From contig UCIA01000016.1 in NCBI GenBank assembly GCA_900472295.1, positions 6,805 through 56,845 of the forward strand: a DNA stretch of 50,041 bases. Direction: 5' to 3'. The notes below the pieces were generated by a model. It was not told the DNA's origin. It did no database searches and saw only the letters and a list, made by a program, of their open reading frames with translations. Source of the DNA: Hyphomicrobiales bacterium (GTDB lineage: Bacteria > Pseudomonadota > Alphaproteobacteria > Rhizobiales > Rhizobiaceae). Below are positions 1 to 7,259 of the stretch, in pieces. Position 1 is the first letter of the stretch, and every line of letters begins with the position of its first letter. Both the position numbers and the translations under genes were made by a program.

Positions 1-55
1 GGGGCGGCGCCAACGCCGGAAACTAAGCCGGCAGGCAAGCGAGCCTTTTTTGGTT

Positions 56-104
56 GAGCATGATCATTTCCGAAAACCGGTTCCCACTCTTCGGGATCAT
101 GCTC
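56..104. repeat. short palindromic intergenic repeat (GAGCATGATC type)
   Basis: Perfect 10-bp inverted arms GAGCATGATC (56-65) and GATCATGCTC (95-104) enclose a loop containing CCGAAAACCGG. I recognise this as a common rhizobial intergenic palindrome; its function is unknown. It lies upstream of the tRNA gene, and nothing coding is seen in 1-157. Confidence 0.75.
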
Positions 105-157
105 GGAAAAAAGCGCGTTGACACCTGTCGCTTGCCCGCTTACATGAGCCCGCACCA

Positions 158-242
158 GCCCAGATGGCGGAATTGGTAGACGCGCACGGTTCAGGTCCGT
201 GTTCCGCAAGGAGTGGAGGTTCGAGTCCTCTTCTGGGCACCA
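158..242 (+). tRNA. tRNA-Leu (anticodon CAG)
   Basis: An 85-nt class II tRNA with a long variable arm and an encoded CCA end. The acceptor stem GCCCAGA (158-164) pairs with TCTGGGC (232-238), the discriminator base is A239, and CCA is 240-242. The anticodon stem CACGG/CCGTG encloses loop TTCAGGT, giving anticodon CAG at 192-194, which reads the leucine codon CUG. The T arm GAGGTTCGAGTCCTC is intact. CUG is a dominant leucine codon in this GC-rich genome, so the gene should be well expressed. Confidence 0.97.
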
Positions 243-308
243 TCCTTCGCTCTTCGAGCTTCGGATGGCAGGCCACCCGGAGTCCTTAGACGAAGGAAGA
301 TGGCATAC

Positions 309-337
309 AAAAAAGCCCGGTTCGCCCGGGCTTTTTT
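309..337. terminator. bidirectional intrinsic terminator
   Basis: GC-rich hairpin GCCCGG (315-320) / CCGGGC (326-331), flanked by an A run on the left and a T run on the right. It can terminate the tRNA-Leu transcript on the plus strand and the convergent metal transporter gene on the minus strand, whose stop codon is immediately adjacent. Confidence 0.85.
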
Positions 338-338
338 G

Positions 339-1082
339 TTATTCCGCGGCGGCGAGCTGCCGGCCCTGGCTGTACTCGACCCAGGCCTGCCTCAGGATCT
401 GGACGGACGAGGTCAGGAAAATTCCCGCCATCAGCGCGGCGACGACGAGATCCGGCCAGGCGGTGGACGTGCCCCAGACACCTATGGCTGCCGCCATCAC
501 CACCACATTGCCGATGGCATCGTTGCGCGAGCAGAGCCAGACCGAGCGGACGTTTGCGTCGCCATCCTTATAGGGGCGCAGCAACAGCACGGAGCCGAGG
601 TTTGCAGCCAGCGCCATGAAGCCGATGACACCCATGACCTGCGCACTCGGAACGCCGAGGATCAAGGTCTGGTAGACCGTCGAGCCTAACACCCAAAGCG
701 CCATGACAAACAGCGACAGCCCCTTGAACAGGGCCGCGGTCGCGCGTGTCTGCAAGGTCGCGCCGATCACCGCGAGGCTGAGACCATAGGTGACGGTGTC
801 GGCGAGGAAATCCAGGGCATCGGCCTTGAGGGCTTGCGATCCGGCCAGCTGGCCGGCGACCATCTCGGTGAGGAACATCGCGCCGTTGATGGCGATCACC
901 GCCCAAAGGATGCGTTTGTAGCGAAGGTCCATGCCGTCAAACACAGCCACGCCGCCCGAGCAGCACGAGGCATTTGGCGCGCCATGACCTGCCGCTTCCA
1001 CCTTGTGGGTCCCAGCCGGCAGCACCAGAGGCGGCGGGCCGGCGCAGGCGGTCGTTTCGTGAGCGCAGCAATCGTGGGCCAT
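339..1082 (-). CDS. cation diffusion facilitator (CDF) family metal transporter
   Basis: Predicted inner-membrane metal exporter of 247 aa. The cytoplasmic N-terminus (residues 1-45) holds paired cysteines and histidines (MAHDCCAHE..., ...NASCCSGG) that could bind metal. A hydrophobic core with about six segments follows. The CDF-type intramembrane motif appears as KADALDFLADT near residue 86 and the second metal site as SRNDAIGN near 187. The C-terminal cytoplasmic domain is very short or absent. The gene is divergent from a metal-sensing MerR regulator, with a MerR-type promoter between, so expression is probably induced by the exported metal. Substrate is inferred as Zn/Cd/Pb from the regulator's cysteines. 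Confidence 0.85.
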   Translation of the reverse strand: MAHDCCAHETTACAGPPPLVLPAGTHKVEAAGHGAPNASCCSGGVAVFDGMDLRYKRILWAVIAINGAMFLTEMVAGQLAGSQALKADALDFLADTVTYGLSLAVIGATLQTRATAALFKGLSLFVMALWVLGSTVYQTLILGVPSAQVMGVIGFMALAANLGSVLLLRPYKDGDANVRSVWLCSRNDAIGNVVVMAAAIGVWGTSTAWPDLVVAALMAGIFLTSSVQILRQAWVEYSQGRQLAAAE

Positions 1083-1105
1083 TGAAAATCTCCATGTTTC
1101 AAGCC

Positions 1106-1136
1106 ACCCTAGTTCCTCTAGCCACTAGAGGTTCAA
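1106..1136 (-). promoter_or_regulatory. MerR-type promoter/operator of the CDF transporter
   Basis: Read on the minus strand: -35 TTGAAC (plus 1131-1136), a 19-bp spacer (1112-1130) and -10 TAGGGT (plus 1106-1111). The spacer region carries a perfect 7-3-7 palindrome CCTCTAG-CCA-CTAGAGG (1115-1131). The overlong 19-bp spacer with a central dyad is the hallmark of promoters activated by MerR-family DNA distortion (ZntR, CadR, CueR). It controls the transporter and probably represses or tunes the divergent regulator gene. Confidence 0.88.
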
Positions 1137-1147
1137 GAGGTTTTTTC

Positions 1148-1573
1148 ATGGATTTCTCAATCGGCGAGCTTTCGCGGCGAACGGCGGTGAAAGTCCCCAC
1201 CATCCGCTACTACGAGCAGATCGGCCTGCTGCCGGCGCCACCGCGCAGCGAAGGCCAGCAGCGACGCTATGCGAAGGCCGCCATTTCGAGACTGGCCTTC
1301 ATCAAGCATTCGCGCGAGCTCGGCTTCGAGGTCGACGCCATCCGCACGCTGCTGTCGCTTCAGGACAGGCCGGACCACTCCTGCGCGTCAGCGGACGCGA
1401 TCGCCAAGGCCCGGCTGGCGGAAGTCGAGAGCCGGATCGCGAGCCTCAACGCCTTGCGGCTGGAGCTGACGCGCATGGTCGATGAATGCGCCTGCGGCAG
1501 GGTGGCGGAATGCCGGGTCATCGAGACGCTGGCCGACAGGAGCCATGCGCATGGGCCGTTGGCTCTGGAGTGA
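1148..1573 (+). CDS. MerR family metal-responsive regulator (ZntR/CadR-like)
   Basis: 141-aa activator with an N-terminal winged-helix MerR domain (residues 1-70: SIGELSRRTAVKVPTIRYYEQIGLLP), a dimerisation helix (about 82-112) and a C-terminal metal loop. Cysteines are at 79, 114, 116 and 122 (HSC79; DEC114AC116GRVAEC122). The 79/114 spacing is that of ZntR and close to that of CadR/PbrR, suggesting Zn, Cd or Pb sensing. The start was chosen at the ATG of MDFSIGEL, with an AAGAGG ribosome site 8 bases upstream; a longer frame begins inside the divergent promoter region. Specificity among the divalent metals cannot be settled from sequence. Confidence 0.88.
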   Translation: MDFSIGELSRRTAVKVPTIRYYEQIGLLPAPPRSEGQQRRYAKAAISRLAFIKHSRELGFEVDAIRTLLSLQDRPDHSCASADAIAKARLAEVESRIASLNALRLELTRMVDECACGRVAECRVIETLADRSHAHGPLALE

Positions 1574-1836
1574 GCGGCCTCCAACACGCTTGGCTCCGCT
1601 TGGCGGCCACCTGCTAGTCGCAGCACGGCTCTTTTGGGCACCAAATTCCAGTCTCAAACCCGCTTAGCGTCGTTGAGACGACTCGTCCGGGCTTTTTGTT
1701 GCTTTGGTTATCCAGTTTGCGGTCGCATTCCTTGCCTTCGCAAGATGTGGTCTGTCCTCGCCAAAAGCTGTCTAGCCAACGATCGATCCGGTTTCCTGGA
1801 TGTCATCTAGGTGTCATACGCCTTGGCTATACGACG

Positions 1837-1852
1837 ATAAATCTGGATTTAT
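1837..1852. promoter_or_regulatory. dyad operator upstream of arsR
   Basis: Perfect inverted repeat ATAAATC-TG-GATTTAT ending seven bases before the arsR start codon. AT-rich dyads of this sort are typical ArsR-family operators, so autoregulation of the first ars unit is inferred. There is little room for a ribosome-binding site, so the transcript may be leaderless or nearly so. Confidence 0.6.
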
Positions 1853-1858
1853 GGATAC

Positions 1859-2221
1859 ATGGACAAAGAGAACGCCCTTCTCGCGCTTGCGGCGCTTGGC
1901 CAGGATACAAGACTGGAGGTTTTCCGGTTGCTGGTTCGGGCCGGCGCTGAAGGCGTGCCCGCCGGCGAGGTCGCATCGCGCCTAAGCATCGTCCAGAACA
2001 CCATGTCGGCGCATCTGAAAATACTCGGCCATGCCGGGCTGGTCCGTGCGGAGCGCGAGGGGCGCACCATTCGCTATGTCGCCGACATGACCGGTTTTCG
2101 CGACTTGCTTGCTTACCTCATGGAGGATTGCTGCAACGGGGCGCCGGAGCTTTGCCAGCCGGCAATCCAGGCGGTGACTTGCCCGCCGGTGACTTGCCCG
2201 CCGGTGACTTGCAAGTGTTAA
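1859..2221 (+). CDS. arsR: ArsR family arsenite-responsive repressor
   Basis: 120-aa winged-helix repressor with the HTH at about 39-60 (GEVASRLSIVQNTMSAHLKIL). It lacks the classical ELCVCD sensor in the DNA-binding helix; instead Cys91, Cys92 and Cys99 follow the last helix (MEDCCNGAPELC), a C-terminal trivalent-arsenic site like that described for AfArsR-type repressors. An odd tail adds TCPPVTCPPVTCKC (Cys108, 113, 118, 120), produced by a 15-bp tandem repeat at 2172-2211. It is first in an operon with two arsC genes and aqpS, and overlaps its own likely operator region. As(III)/Sb(III) release the repressor in this family. Confidence 0.9.
   Translation: MDKENALLALAALGQDTRLEVFRLLVRAGAEGVPAGEVASRLSIVQNTMSAHLKILGHAGLVRAEREGRTIRYVADMTGFRDLLAYLMEDCCNGAPELCQPAIQAVTCPPVTCPPVTCKC
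2172..2211 (+). repeat. 15-bp tandem repeat inside the arsR 3' end
   Basis: Two full copies and one partial copy of CGGTGACTTGCCCGC run in tandem (2172-2186, 2187-2201, 2202-2211). The unit is a multiple of three, so it extends the protein by repeated VTCPP units, adding a cysteine per copy, without breaking the frame. Confidence 0.9.
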
Positions 2222-2247
2222 GCCGGTAAATGCCAGGGGAGGAAGCA

Positions 2248-2757
2248 ATGGGCGATCAGATTTACAACGTGTTGTTTCTGTGCACCGGTAATTCGGCGCG
2301 GTCGATCCTCGCGGAGGCGATCCTGACCCGTGTCGGCGCCGGCAGGTTCAAGGCCTTTTCTGCCGGATCGCACCCGAAGGGCGCGGTCCATCCCTATACG
2401 CTGCAGCTTCTAAAGACCCTCAACCACGATACCTCTTTTGCCCGCTCGAAGGACTGGGAGGAATTTGCGGTGCCGGGTGCGCCTGAGATGAATTTCGTTT
2501 TCACCGTCTGCGACAACACGGCCAATGAACCCTGCCCGGTATGGCCTGGCCAGCCGATGACGGCGCATTGGGGGGTGCCCGACCCCGCGGCCGTCGAGGG
2601 CACGGATGCTGAAAAACACCTGGCATTCGCCGATGCCTACCGCATGCTCAATAACAGGATTTCAATCTTCGTAAGCCTGCCGATGAATTCAGTCGACAAG
2701 CTTGCCTTGCAGAAGCGACTGGATGAGATCGGTCGCAATCACCACAATGCAGGCTGA
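2248..2757 (+). CDS. arsC: arsenate reductase, low-molecular-weight phosphatase (thioredoxin) type
   Basis: 169-aa cytoplasmic enzyme that reduces arsenate to arsenite. The LMW-PTP loop is C12TGNSAR18 (CX5R) followed by Ser19. Further cysteines Cys88 and Cys96 (VC88DNTANEPC96) could form the redox relay seen in the S. aureus-type enzyme (Cys10/82/89), and Asp112 (VPDP) fits the general acid. The start was chosen at ATG 2248 with a strong AGGGGAGGAAG site at 2235; a longer frame starting at 2230 would overlap that site. It lies 26 bp after arsR and just before aqpS, so arsenite made here can leave through the channel. Confidence 0.9.
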   Translation: MGDQIYNVLFLCTGNSARSILAEAILTRVGAGRFKAFSAGSHPKGAVHPYTLQLLKTLNHDTSFARSKDWEEFAVPGAPEMNFVFTVCDNTANEPCPVWPGQPMTAHWGVPDPAAVEGTDAEKHLAFADAYRMLNNRISIFVSLPMNSVDKLALQKRLDEIGRNHHNAG

Positions 2758-2762
2758 ACAGC

Positions 2763-3452
2763 ATGGCCACTGATTTGTCACGACGCCTTGTCGCCGAAGC
2801 GCTCGGGACTGCGATGCTGGTTGCCGCGGTTGTCGGTTCGGGCATCATGGCCGATCGCTTGACCGACGACGTAGCGCTTTCGCTCCTCGGCAACACGATC
2901 CCGACCGGCGCTATGCTGGTGGTGCTGATCACCATTCTTGGGCCGATCTCGGGGGCGCATTTCAATCCGGCCGTCACGCTGGTCTTTGCCTTGCGGCGGG
3001 AAATCCAGACAAATGCGGCTACTGCCTACGTCATCGCCCAAATCACGGGCGGCATCGCCGGTACTTTCCTGGCGCACGCCATGTTCGACCTGCCGATGCT
3101 GCAAATCTCGCAGACCGTGAGGGCCGGAAGCGGCCAGTGGATCGCCGAGCTGTTGGCCGCCTTCGGCCTGGTGTTCACCATCCTTGCCGGCCTGCGTTTT
3201 CGAAGTGACGCCATTCCGTGGCTGGTCGGGCTCTACATCACAGCGGCCTACTGGTTCACCGCCTCGACCTCGTTTGCCAATCCGGCTGTCGCCATCGCGC
3301 GTGCCTTATCCAACACTTTTGCTGGCATCCGGCCGTTCGATGTCCCGGCCTTCATCGTCGCCGAACTGCTGGGTGCGCTGCTCGCCATGGCGCTGGCCGG
3401 CTGGCTGCTTGCCGAACCGAAACCCTTGCCGGAGATGAGAGCTTCCGAATGA
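2763..3452 (+). CDS. aqpS: aquaglyceroporin AqpS, arsenite channel
   Basis: 229-aa MIP-family membrane channel with six membrane segments and two half-helices, with NPA motifs at 68-70 (HFNPAVT) and 173-175 (FANPAVAIAR). In Sinorhizobium meliloti the ars operon uses AqpS instead of ArsB: arsenite formed by ArsC diffuses out down its gradient. The residue after the second NPA is Val rather than the Arg common in water and glycerol channels, which would widen the pore. The gene sits between two arsC genes; its stop overlaps the next start by 4 bp (ATGA), indicating translational coupling. Confidence 0.9.
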   Translation: MATDLSRRLVAEALGTAMLVAAVVGSGIMADRLTDDVALSLLGNTIPTGAMLVVLITILGPISGAHFNPAVTLVFALRREIQTNAATAYVIAQITGGIAGTFLAHAMFDLPMLQISQTVRAGSGQWIAELLAAFGLVFTILAGLRFRSDAIPWLVGLYITAAYWFTASTSFANPAVAIARALSNTFAGIRPFDVPAFIVAELLGALLAMALAGWLLAEPKPLPEMRASE

Positions 3453-3871
3453 CCATCACCATCTATCACAACCCCGATTGCGGTACCTCGCGCAACACGC
3501 TGGCCATCGTCCGCAAATCCGGCGAGGAGCCGGAGGTGATCGAGTATCTGAAGACGCCTCCGTCGCGCGAAAAGCTGATCGAACTGATCGCGGCAATGGG
3601 GATGAGGCCGCGCGACTTGTTGCGCGAAAAGGGCACGCCATATGCCGAACTTAATCTCGGCGATCCCAAATGGAGCGACGATGAGATCCTCGATTTCATG
3701 CTGGAACATCCGATCTTGATCAACCGGCCGATCGTGGTGACGCCACTCGGCGTGCTTTTGGCGCGGCCGTCGGAAGCGGTGTTCGACATCTTGCCCAACC
3801 CCGATATAGGCCCCTTCACCAAGGAAGACGGTGAGGTCGTCATCGATGCCGAGGGCAGGCGAGTCGTCTGA
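3449..3871 (+). CDS. arsC: arsenate reductase, glutaredoxin-dependent (E. coli ArsC type)
   Basis: 140-aa thioredoxin-fold reductase. The catalytic cysteine is in HNPDC11GTSRNT near the N-terminus, and the conserved arginines are in the LINRPIV segment that binds arsenate in the R773-type enzyme. The start ATG overlaps the aqpS stop. The operon therefore encodes two unrelated arsenate reductases, one drawing electrons from thioredoxin and one from glutathione/glutaredoxin. Length is normal for the family. Confidence 0.92.
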   Translation: MTITIYHNPDCGTSRNTLAIVRKSGEEPEVIEYLKTPPSREKLIELIAAMGMRPRDLLREKGTPYAELNLGDPKWSDDEILDFMLEHPILINRPIVVTPLGVLLARPSEAVFDILPNPDIGPFTKEDGEVVIDAEGRRVV

Positions 3872-3880
3872 GGAGAGCTC

Positions 3881-3902
3881 TATTTCGAGATTTATCGAAA
3901 TA
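3881..3902. promoter_or_regulatory. dyad operator upstream of the second arsR
   Basis: Perfect 8-bp inverted arms TATTTCGA (3881-3888) and TCGAAATA (3895-3902) around GATTTA, between arsC and arsR2. A second, shorter dyad ATAGCG...CGCTAT (3921-3938) sits just before the arsR2 start. The sequence differs from the operator of the first arsR, so the two repressors probably recognise different sites. Confidence 0.6.
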
Positions 3903-3942
3903 TGGCTTGACTGCCCCGATATAGCGGGCGTACGCTATTTCC

Positions 3943-4263
3943 ATGAAACTCGAACAAGCAGCAAAACAGCTCGAGGCGCTCGGCAATCCAACGCGGCTGA
4001 ACCTCTATCGCACGCTGGTCAGGGCCGGTGCAGCCGGCAGGCCGGTCGGCTATCTGCAGGAGAGTCTCGGCATCGCTGCCTCGACCTTGTCGCATCACCT
4101 GCACCGGCTGATCCTGACCGGCCTTGTCAGTCAGGAGCGGCAGGCGACAACGCTGATCTGTCGCGCCAACTATCCCATTATGCAGGACCTGATCGGCTTT
4201 CTCGCCGACGAATGCTGCGCCGACGCCGGCTGCAATCCGGTCGAAGGCGAAGCGGCCGCTTAA
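3943..4263 (+). CDS. ArsR family repressor, second copy
   Basis: 106-aa ArsR/SmtB winged-helix protein with the HTH at 36-57 (GYLQESLGIAASTLSHHLHRL). Cysteines 91, 92 and 97 (DECCADAGC) form a C-terminal CC-x4-C cluster like that of AfArsR-type As(III)/MAs(III) sensors. It is followed after 42 bp by the flavoprotein and transporter genes and preceded by its own dyads, so it likely governs that unit. By analogy with Ensifer ars clusters, a repressor next to an ArsV-like enzyme may sense trivalent organoarsenicals; that is inference. Confidence 0.85.
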   Translation: MKLEQAAKQLEALGNPTRLNLYRTLVRAGAAGRPVGYLQESLGIAASTLSHHLHRLILTGLVSQERQATTLICRANYPIMQDLIGFLADECCADAGCNPVEGEAAA

Positions 4264-4305
4264 TTTTTTGCCTGGTATTTCGATAATCCCGGAAGGATGG
4301 AACCT

Positions 4306-5700
4306 ATGGATACGACCGCACGAAACGATCTTCCGGTCGCCGTTATCGGCGCCGGTCCAGTTGGCCTCGCGGCAGCCGCGCATCTGTTGGGGCGGGGCCT
4401 CAACGTGAAGCTCTACGAAGCCGGCGGCGGCATTGCGTCCAACCTTCGCGATTGGGGCCATGTCAGGGTGTTCACGCCTTGGCGTTATTGCATCGACAGG
4501 GCAGCGAAAAAGCTGCTCGAAAGCCACGGCTGGCGCATGCCGGATCTTGAGGCATTTCCAACTGCCGACGAGCTTGCCGACCTCTATCTTGAGCCCCTTG
4601 CCAAGCTGCCGGAACTATCTGCTGTACTCGAAACCGGCGCCCGCGTCGTCGGCATCTCGCGCCGGGGCGCCGACAAGGTGCGAAGCGGAGCGCGCGAGGC
4701 GCGGCCCTTCATGCTGGTGGTCGAAACAGCCAATGGCACCAGACGCGACAGCGCCCGCGCCGTCATCGATGCCTCGGGCACATGGCAGACGCCAAATCCG
4801 CTCGGCGCCGGCGGCCTTGCCGCGGAAGGCGAAGTGGAATGTGCCGATCGCATCGCTTACGGCATCCCCGATATTCTTGGCCGCGACCGCCACCTTTATG
4901 CGGGCCGCACGACGCTGGTTGCCGGCTCGGGCCACTCGGCCGCCAATGCCTTGCTCGATCTCGCCAGGCTGGCCGATGCCGAGCCCGGCACGGCGTTCAT
5001 CTGGGTAACGCGCGGCACCGACCTCGTGCGCATCTACGGTGGCGGCGATGCCGATGCTTTGCCGGCGCGCGGCGAGCTTGGCGCCGATGTTCGCGAACTG
5101 GCGGAAAGCGGCCGCGCCTCGCTGGTGACAGGATTTGCGACCGTAGCCATCCGCGCGCAAGAAAATCGCCTGATCGTCGAAGGCGAGACCGCAGACGGCT
5201 TGCGCCAGGTCGGCCCAGTCGACCGCATCATAGCCGCAACCGGCCAGCGGCCCGACCTCTCGCTGACCAGGGAGCTTCGCCTCGACCTCGACCCGTGGCT
5301 TGAAAGCGTCAAGGCGCTGGGGCCGTTCATCGATCCCAACGAGCATTCCTGCGGTGATGTACCGCCGCATGGTCACCGCGAGCTCGGCCATCCCGAGCCC
5401 GATTTCTACACGGTCGGCATCAAGAGCTATGGCAGGGCGCCGACCTTCCTGCTGCTGACGGGTTACGAGCAGGTCCGCTCGGTCGCTGCCGCGCTTGCCG
5501 GCGACATGGTTTCCGCCGACGCAGTGCAACTCGTGCTGCCGGAAACCGGCGTCTGTACGGTGCCGTCTTCGGCACTTGGCGCTGCCACCAAAGGCTGTTG
5601 CGGCGGCCCGGCAGCAGAAGAGGCGGATGCCTGCTGCGTTGCCGATGCCGAAGCGAAAGCTGTCGGCAAGGGTGGGTGCGGTTGCGGTGTTGCCGCTTGA
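4306..5700 (+). CDS. FAD/NAD(P)-binding flavoprotein with cysteine-rich tail, ArsV-like monooxygenase
   Basis: 464-aa predicted flavin-dependent oxidoreductase. The N-terminal FAD Rossmann motif is VIGAGPVG (13-20) and a second dinucleotide motif AGSGHSAAN is near 204-212. The architecture resembles FMO-type/TrxR-like monooxygenases, and the ars setting matches ArsV, reported in Ensifer to give resistance to trivalent methylarsenite. The last 50 residues are unusual: seven cysteines as CC, CC, CxC and a single Cys in an Ala/Gly-rich tail, a plausible trivalent-arsenical trap. Start chosen at ATG 4306, nine bases after GGAAGG; an ATG at 4297 is too close to that site. The 3' end overlaps the MFS gene. 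Confidence 0.72.
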   Translation: MDTTARNDLPVAVIGAGPVGLAAAAHLLGRGLNVKLYEAGGGIASNLRDWGHVRVFTPWRYCIDRAAKKLLESHGWRMPDLEAFPTADELADLYLEPLAKLPELSAVLETGARVVGISRRGADKVRSGAREARPFMLVVETANGTRRDSARAVIDASGTWQTPNPLGAGGLAAEGEVECADRIAYGIPDILGRDRHLYAGRTTLVAGSGHSAANALLDLARLADAEPGTAFIWVTRGTDLVRIYGGGDADALPARGELGADVRELAESGRASLVTGFATVAIRAQENRLIVEGETADGLRQVGPVDRIIAATGQRPDLSLTRELRLDLDPWLESVKALGPFIDPNEHSCGDVPPHGHRELGHPEPDFYTVGIKSYGRAPTFLLLTGYEQVRSVAAALAGDMVSADAVQLVLPETGVCTVPSSALGAATKGCCGGPAAEEADACCVADAEAKAVGKGGCGCGVAA

Positions 5701-6914
5701 ACTCGCTGCCGCCATCGACGGCCCGCGTGCGAAGCCGCGGCACGATCGTCACGGCGCTCGGCCTCACGCAAATCATGGCGTGGGGCTCCTCCTACTATCT
5801 GCCTGCGGTCATTGCGCCGGCCGTGTCGGCTCAGACCGGCTGGCCGTTTGCCTGGGTGATCGGCAGCCTGTCGCTGGGGCTGCTGGTCGCGGGCCTGATC
5901 TCTCCGCATGTCGGGTCGGCGATCGAGCGTCATGGCGGGCGCATGACGCTGGCCTTCAGCGCCTGTTGCCTCGGCATCGGCCAGCTCGTCCTTGCTGCAT
6001 CCCCAAACTTGCCCGTCTATGTGATCGGCTGGCTGATCATGGGCTTTGGCATGGGCGCCGGACTCTATGATGCGGCCTTTGGAACGCTCGGCCGTCTCTA
6101 TGGCCGCAGCGCGCGCTCGACCATCACCAGCCTGACCCTGTTTGGCGGTTTCGCCAGCACGGTTTGCTGGCCGATTTCGGCCTTTCTGCTCGATGCATTC
6201 GGCTGGCGCGGCGTGTGCCTGGTCTATGCCGCAATCCAGCTTTGTGCAGCGCTGCCGGTCTATCTGCTTGTCTTGCCGCGCGGGATCCCGGCCGAAGTTT
6301 CGTCAGCCGCGGCTAGCACCCCTGAAACAAGCCTGGCGCCGCGCGGCTTGCCGCTAATGGCGACGCTGGCCGCGAGCATCACCCTGTCGGCAGTCATATC
6401 GTCGACTTTGTCGGTGCATCTGCTGAGCGTGCTGCAATCCGCCGGGCTGGCGCTGGGCGCAGCGGTCGGCCTTGGCGCGCTGGTCGGCCCTTCCCAGGTC
6501 GGCGCCCGCGCCATCGAAATGGCCATCGCCCGCTATCACCATCCGATCTGGACCAAGCTGGCATCGGTGACGTTCGTGGTCATCGGCGTGGCGACGCTCT
6601 GGACCGGCCTGCCGGTTCTGCCGGTCGCGCTGATATTCTACGGCGCCGGCATTGGCCTGGAATCGATCGCGCGCGGCACGCTGCCGCTCGCTCTGTTCGG
6701 CGCCAGCGGCTATGCGAAGCTGATGGGCCGGCTTGCCATGCCGAGCCTGATCGCCCAAGCTGCCGCGCCCTCGGTCGGCGCGCTGCTTTTGCAACATACC
6801 GGTGAGCGCGGATTGCTGACCGTGCTGCTCGGGCTCGCGCTGATAAACGTCGCGCTGGTCGGCGCGCTGTTTGCCTTGCAGCGCGGGGCTGTGAGACGCA
6901 TCCGCACCAGCTAG
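5697..6914 (+). CDS. MFS efflux transporter, ArsK-like
   Basis: About 405 aa, with twelve predicted membrane segments. It starts ...RGTIVTALGLTQIMAWGSSYY and carries a typical inter-domain loop near residue 200. Its place at the end of an arsR-flavoprotein unit fits ArsK, an MFS exporter of As(III), Sb(III) and trivalent organoarsenicals described in Agrobacterium; this assignment is by context and family resemblance only. No good ATG is present: the TTG at 5697 overlaps the upstream stop (TTGA) and implies coupling, and GTG 5727 is an alternative. The TAG stop overlaps the first two bases of a dispersed repeat. Confidence 0.7.
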   Translation: MNSLPPSTARVRSRGTIVTALGLTQIMAWGSSYYLPAVIAPAVSAQTGWPFAWVIGSLSLGLLVAGLISPHVGSAIERHGGRMTLAFSACCLGIGQLVLAASPNLPVYVIGWLIMGFGMGAGLYDAAFGTLGRLYGRSARSTITSLTLFGGFASTVCWPISAFLLDAFGWRGVCLVYAAIQLCAALPVYLLVLPRGIPAEVSSAAASTPETSLAPRGLPLMATLAASITLSAVISSTLSVHLLSVLQSAGLALGAAVGLGALVGPSQVGARAIEMAIARYHHPIWTKLASVTFVVIGVATLWTGLPVLPVALIFYGAGIGLESIARGTLPLALFGASGYAKLMGRLAMPSLIAQAAAPSVGALLLQHTGERGLLTVLLGLALINVALVGALFALQRGAVRRIRTS

Positions 6915-6960
6915 AGCAATTCCAGGAAAAGTGTGAGCGGTTTTCCGTCCGGAATTGCGT
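6913..6960. repeat. dispersed 48-bp palindromic repeat, copy 1
   Basis: The element starts AGAGCAATTCCAGG and ends CCGGAATTGCGT, so its ends are inverted (GCAATTCC/GGAATTGC). A near-identical copy in opposite orientation lies at 18504-18552, differing by one inserted A and the terminal bases. I recognise it as a common intergenic element in Mesorhizobium-like genomes. The stop codon of the upstream transporter is formed at its edge. Confidence 0.85.
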
Positions 6961-7091
6961 AAAAACAGATAGTTACCGAGCGCTGTTTTTTCGATCAGTC
7001 CTGGTGGAGATCTTTCTGGTCGGTCGAGCCAGGCCACGAAAGTGTTCACACTCGAACGGGCCAGGCACGCCAATCGGCGTTGAAAAGCTGT

Positions 7092-7193
7092 TCAGGTCAG
7101 TATCAGGCCGGCCAACAAGACCGCAAAGATCACCGAGAATGGCACGGCAAGAAGCCACCGAGCTTCCAATACGCTGTTGTTTGGGTCATCCAT
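7092..7193 (-). CDS. 33-aa single-span membrane peptide
   Basis: Short reading frame found by inspection, below usual length cut-offs. The first 12 residues are polar and start MDDPNNSVLEAR; the remainder is one hydrophobic segment ending LLAGLILT. A good ribosome site (GGGGA) lies eight bases before the ATG. It follows the 80-aa membrane protein gene on the same strand, separated by a strong hairpin, so the two may share a stress-responsive transcript. I do not recognise a family. Small one-span proteins of this kind often modulate larger membrane complexes, but nothing here shows a partner. Confidence 0.55.
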   Translation of the reverse strand: MDDPNNSVLEARWLLAVPFSVIFAVLLAGLILT

Positions 7194-7217
7194 TGTCTTG
7201 TCCCCTTGATGAAAGCT

Positions 7218-7246
7218 GGCTCCAGCGCTCCTCCCGCGCTGGAGCC
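7218..7246 (-). terminator. strong hairpin between two small membrane-protein genes
   Basis: Perfect 11-bp stem GGCTCCAGCGC (7218-7228) / GCGCTGGAGCC (7236-7246) with a 7-nt loop, just after the 80-aa gene on the minus strand. No T tract follows, so it may be an RNA-stability or processing hairpin rather than a full terminator. Confidence 0.6.
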
Positions 7247-7259
7247 GCAGCCTATCGGC

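Noticed and set aside
4297..4305. ATG at 4297 as start of the ArsV-like gene
   Set aside because: It directly abuts the GGAAGG ribosome site; the next in-frame ATG at 4306 has proper spacing.
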